Both the position numbers and the translations under genes were made by a program. From Neodontobutis hainanensis (taxonomy: Eukaryota > Chordata > Actinopteri > Gobiiformes > Odontobutidae), in NCBI GenBank assembly GCA_024349245.1, contig JALDNG010000477.1, forward strand, positions 1 through 64,000: a DNA stretch of 64,000 nt. Direction: 5' to 3'. Below, piece by piece: positions 63,086-64,000 of this stretch (positions within the stretch are counted from its first letter, which is position 1; every line of letters begins with the position of its first letter). The notes beneath the pieces were generated by a model. It did no database searches. It saw only the letters and a list, made by a program, of their open reading frames with translations, and was not told where the DNA came from.

Positions 63086-64000
63086 ATACGATAAAACCGC
63101 TTTTGTAAAATTTTTCATCGATTATTGGATAACCATGATTTTTCATTGCAAATGATGGGACACTTATAAATATAAAAAAGTTCAAAACCAAGCAGAGAAA
63201 TCCAATATTTCCAATAATTTAAGACAAAATAGGAAAGTTTATCAACTATTTTGACTATTTTAGCTCTTTAACACGTGCCTTAGATATACTGTTTCTATTT
63301 TACAAGGTAAATTCTCATAAAATATTTGATATTTAAAACTTGAATATCTTGAAGGTTAAGAATATTTAAAGTGTGTCAAGAAAATACATTCATTATGTTA
63401 ACCATTTTTTCAAATATTTATTGTCCATATTTTTAACTTATACTTATGTGAAAAGAGTACATTAAATAATTTTATTCATGCTTTGTATCAAACGAATAAT
63501 ATTCATAACTTTAGAGTTCACTTTTATGATCATTTTTCCATTCTAAATCATGCGCATGGCTGATTTTGTCTGTTTGATTCAATTAAACCTATAGTAGTAT
63601 AAAAGAGTTATTGAGCAAGCGCACAGAGATTGTTGAATTTTAAAGATTTTATTGTTAAAAACTTATTTTTAGAGCAAAGAATCTATGATATCGCATGGAC
63701 ATTTTTCAGGTTTATTATCCCTTAGATTTTAATACCTAGTTCCAAGTTAACATTTTGAAAGCTTGTCTTTTAAATATCTTTTGTAGTATATTTATGATTT
63801 TCTATAATAAAATAATTTTCAGTTTTTATAGCTTGCGCTAAAGTATTTAATTAATCATTTCATTCAAGAGAACAACTAAAGCTAAATGCAATAACAATAA
63901 TATCTTTACCTCATTTGATTTTAATATTTTGTAATTTTTTTCAATGTGAATGATTTCGAAGCATAAAAGCTCCTCAAATTCTCTGAGATAAATTTCATTT
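63086..64000. other. AT-rich spacer
   Basis: Nothing recognisable to the end of the window. Confidence 0.55.

Noticed and set aside
1..64000. tRNA, rRNA or CRISPR array
   Set aside because: I scanned for T-loop-like GTTCRA with flanking stems, conserved rRNA blocks and regularly spaced direct repeats, and found none that held up. Candidates such as TTCGAATCCC near 8,788 had no cloverleaf.
1..64000. Spliceosomal introns explaining the frame changes
   Set aside because: Frame changes occur within a few bases in most cases and are not flanked by GT...AG segments with branch sites. The two family-1 copies break at different points, so mutation explains them better.

Overview
The window is extremely AT-rich eukaryotic DNA with almost no intact genes. 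In 64 kb there is one long open reading frame (39,873-41,072), no recognisable RNA gene, and no intron that I could see. The rest is AT-rich spacer in which slightly GC-richer islands stand out. The islands I could read are decayed transposons, decayed retroelements and broken protein genes. IS630/Tc1-type DNA transposons, Ty3/gypsy-type remnants, lineage-specific secreted-type proteins and a huge non-coding fraction fit an expanded, AT-rich microsporidian genome (Edhazardia, Hamiltosporidium or Anncaliia type). This is inference. No rRNA, tRNA or housekeeping gene is present to prove it, and another AT-rich fungus or protist is possible.

Layout. 0.9-10 kb: spacer with short coding relics (895, 1,972, 4,560). 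10.6-11.9 kb: a broken gene for a predicted secreted protein (copy A, minus strand). 13.6-15.9 kb: a minus-strand relic and a cysteine-periodic mini-ORF. 17.3-21.4 kb: a decayed gypsy element on the minus strand. 22-28 kb: spacer with relics. 28,100-29,449: a complete-length but inactivated IS630/Tc1-like transposon with TA target duplications. 29.5-39.8 kb: spacer. 39.9-41.3 kb: the only convincing gene, with a second-frame extension. 42.3-43.1 kb: a minus-strand relic apparently related to the one at 1,972. 46.0-46.7 kb: remnant of a different IS630-type transposase. 52.7-57.7 kb: a second gypsy element on the minus strand. 59.2-61.2 kb: a small signal-peptide ORF and copy B of the broken secreted-protein gene. 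62,418-63,083: an internally deleted copy of the 28.1 kb transposon.

How the parts relate. The two transposon copies share complex terminal inverted repeats and decay in different places, so each shows what the other has lost. The two broken secreted-protein genes are about 49 kb apart, on the same strand, nearly the same length (about 442 and 448 codons), and share matching blocks from the N-terminal region to the last residues. That points to an undescribed multigene family. The window is best read as a gene and transposon graveyard around a single surviving gene.
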